Of a DNA stretch of 5,245 nt, positions 3,940 to 5,245 are shown piece after piece (position 1 is the first letter of the stretch; every line of letters starts with the position of its first letter). The stretch lies in the NCBI RefSeq assembly GCF_001556515.1, contig NZ_LSJA01000268.1, positions 1 through 5,245 of the forward strand, given 5' to 3'. This DNA comes from Caulobacter sp. CCH9-E1 (GTDB lineage Bacteria > Pseudomonadota > Alphaproteobacteria > Caulobacterales > Caulobacteraceae). Both the position numbers and the translations under genes were made by a program. The notes beneath the pieces were generated by a model that saw nothing but the letters and a program-made list of their open reading frames with translations, had not been told where the DNA came from and searched no databases.

Positions 3940-5245
3940 GCCCGGCGCTCCTTGTAAGCCAGGAGGCGCAGGGCGTTGGCCACGACCAGCAGGGTCGAGC
4001 CTTCGTGGAAGATCACCGCCTCGCCGATCTTCAAGCCAAACAAGGTCGCCGGGATCAGCACCGCGACCATGCCCAGGCTGACCCAGAGATTTTGGCGGAT
4101 GATGCCGCTCGTCTTTCGGCTGAGCCCCACCGCGAACGGCAGATGGTTCAGGTCATCGGCCATCAAGGCGACATCGGCGGTCTCCAGGGCCACGTCCGAG
4201 CCAGCCGCGCCCATGGCGATGCCGACCGTGGCATTGGCCATGGCCGGGGCGTCGTTGACGCCGTCGCCGACCATCGCGGCCTTGCCGAACTGCTCGCGCA
4301 GGGCCTTGATCGTGGCGACCTTGTCCTCCGGCATCAGACCGCCACGGGCCTCATCGAGACCCAGATCACGGGCAATGGCGTCGGAGACCGACTGGTTGTC
4401 GCCTGACAGCATGATCATCCGGGTGATCCCGAGGGATCGCAGGCGCTTAATGACGTCGCGCGCCGCCGGACGGGCCGTGTCCATCAGGCCGAGCACGCCA
4501 AGATATCGGTCGCCATGGCGCACCATGACGACGGTGCGGCCATTGGCTTCCAGTTTCTGGGCCTCGCTCCACACATCTTCCGGCGGTCGCGGCCCCTCGG
4601 CTTCGAACAGGCCTGGCTTGCCGATCACGGCGGACTTGCCGTCCACCTGCGCCTGGATCCCCTGCCCTGTCAGGCTCTTGATGCTGGTGGCTTCCCGGCG
4701 GGCCTGGCCGTTCAGCTTGGCCTCGCCGTCGCGCACGACGGCGGCGGCCAGCGGGTGGTCGCTGAGCGCCTCGACCGCCACGGCGATGGCCAGCAGTTCG
4801 TCTTCCTCGACGCCTTGGGCCGGGACGATATCGGTCAGCTTGGGCTTGCCTTCGGTCAGGGTGCCGGTCTTGTCGAAAGCCAGGGCCGTCAGGGTGCCCA
4901 GGTTCTCCAGCGGACCGCCGCCCTTGACCAGGACGCCGCCGCGGCCGGCCCGGGCCACGCCGCTCAGCACCGCACTGGGCACCGAAATGGCGAGAGCACA
5001 GGGGCTGGCGGCCACCAGCACGGCCATGGCGCGGTAGAAGCTGCGGCTGAAGGGCTCATCGAGCACCAGGAAGGCCAGCATCAGGGTCGCGACCAGGACC
5101 AGCACGGCCGGAACAAAGACCTTCTCGAACCGGTCGGTGAAGCGCTGGGTGGGCGAGCGCTGGGCCTCGGCCTCGGCGACCATGCGCACCACGCGGGCCA
5201 GGGTGCTCTCGCCGGCCTTGCGGGCCACGCGGATGTCGAGCGCGC
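3936..5245 (-). CDS. P1B-4-type heavy-metal-exporting P-type ATPase, 5' end missing
   Basis: This pump uses ATP to export a divalent metal from the cytoplasm. The 435 visible residues cover the last four of the family's usual six membrane helices and the whole ATP-binding region; the start, first helices and actuator domain lie beyond the right edge. In order there is a helix at about 5124-5060 and the transport helix with SPC (4998-5006). DKTGT, with the phosphorylated Asp, is at 4860-4874. Then come SDHPLA (the HP motif of the nucleotide domain), MLSGDN and GDGVND (4251-4268), two final helices, and HEGST (3993-4007). SPC plus HEGS/G in the last helix marks P1B-4 (CoaT, CtpD, CzcP, PfeT: Co, Zn, Cd or Fe(II)); CopA and ZntA use CPC. 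Its stop overlaps the 47-residue gene by 4 nt. The operon promoter lies outside the window. The subgroup call is firm; the metal is not settled by sequence. Confidence 0.95.
   Translation of the reverse strand, partial: ALDIRVARKAGESTLARVVRMVAEAEAQRSPTQRFTDRFEKVFVPAVLVLVATLMLAFLVLDEPFSRSFYRAMAVLVAASPCALAISVPSAVLSGVARAGRGGVLVKGGGPLENLGTLTALAFDKTGTLTEGKPKLTDIVPAQGVEEDELLAIAVAVEALSDHPLAAAVVRDGEAKLNGQARREATSIKSLTGQGIQAQVDGKSAVIGKPGLFEAEGPRPPEDVWSEAQKLEANGRTVVMVRHGDRYLGVLGLMDTARPAARDVIKRLRSLGITRMIMLSGDNQSVSDAIARDLGLDEARGGLMPEDKVATIKALREQFGKAAMVGDGVNDAPAMANATVGIAMGAAGSDVALETADVALMADDLNHLPFAVGLSRKTSGIIRQNLWVSLGMVAVLIPATLFGLKIGEAVIFHEGSTLLVVANALRLLAYKERRA
3948..3953 (-). promoter_or_regulatory. Strong ribosome binding site of the 47-residue membrane protein gene
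   Basis: AAGGAG lies 8 nt before the ATG at 3939, inside the Lys-Glu codons near the ATPase C-terminus. It is the best Shine-Dalgarno match in the window and supports translation of this tiny gene. Confidence 0.75.

Noticed and set aside
3369..4406. Long plus-strand open frame of 345 codons across several minus-strand genes
   Set aside because: It runs opposite four coupled genes and would read Arg/Gly/Ser-rich, low-complexity protein. No ribosome site or family motif is visible.
3976..5037. Plus-strand open frame of 353 codons opposite the ATPase
   Set aside because: It is a shadow of the ATPase reading frame, whose DKTGT, GDGVND and SPC motifs settle the coding strand.
5226..5228. GTG as the start codon of the P-type ATPase
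   Set aside because: The frame continues open to the window edge with typical family sequence (ALDIR before it). The actuator domain and first helices must lie further upstream.

Overview
The window is GC-rich (roughly two-thirds G+C by eye). Every gene I can support lies on the minus strand, so the biological order runs from right to left. Strong GCC/GGC/CTG-type codon bias, a GCTATA-type -10 candidate with a TCGACGC -35 candidate, and the gene content point to an alphaproteobacterium, most likely Caulobacter or a close relative. The arrangement recalls the Caulobacter czr (cadmium/zinc) efflux locus, but I recall this from general knowledge and have not compared sequences.

Right block (5245 down to 2886): the C-terminal two-thirds of a heavy-metal P-type ATPase, cut by the window edge, is followed by three small genes. 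These are a 47-residue single-helix membrane protein, a 150-residue exported protein with four cysteines, and a 154-residue SRPBCC-fold protein. All three junctions are 4-nt ATGA overlaps, so the four genes form one tightly coupled transcription and translation unit. The ATPase carries SPC instead of CPC in its transport helix, and HEGST in the last helix. These are the marks of the P1B-4 subgroup (Co/Zn/Cd/Fe(II) exporters such as CoaT, CzcP and PfeT), not of the CopA or ZntA/CadA groups.

Middle (2885 to 2802): an 84-bp intergenic stretch contains the only conspicuously AT-rich patch. It has a candidate promoter that would start transcription almost at the ATG of the next gene. No convincing terminator separates the two blocks.

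Left block (2801 down to 1): a 122-residue exported or membrane-anchored protein with an HCHH motif sits where czcI-type genes sit. It is followed by a complete CzcC-type outer membrane factor and a CzcB-type periplasmic adaptor that is cut by the left edge. The RND pump gene (czcA) is expected just beyond position 1.

Inferred working model: the P1B-4 ATPase moves divalent metal from cytoplasm to periplasm, the CzcCBA tripartite pump expels it across the outer membrane, and small exported Cys/His proteins may buffer or sense the metal between them. The three small genes between the ATPase and the czc block are the least understood part and the best candidates for something undescribed.
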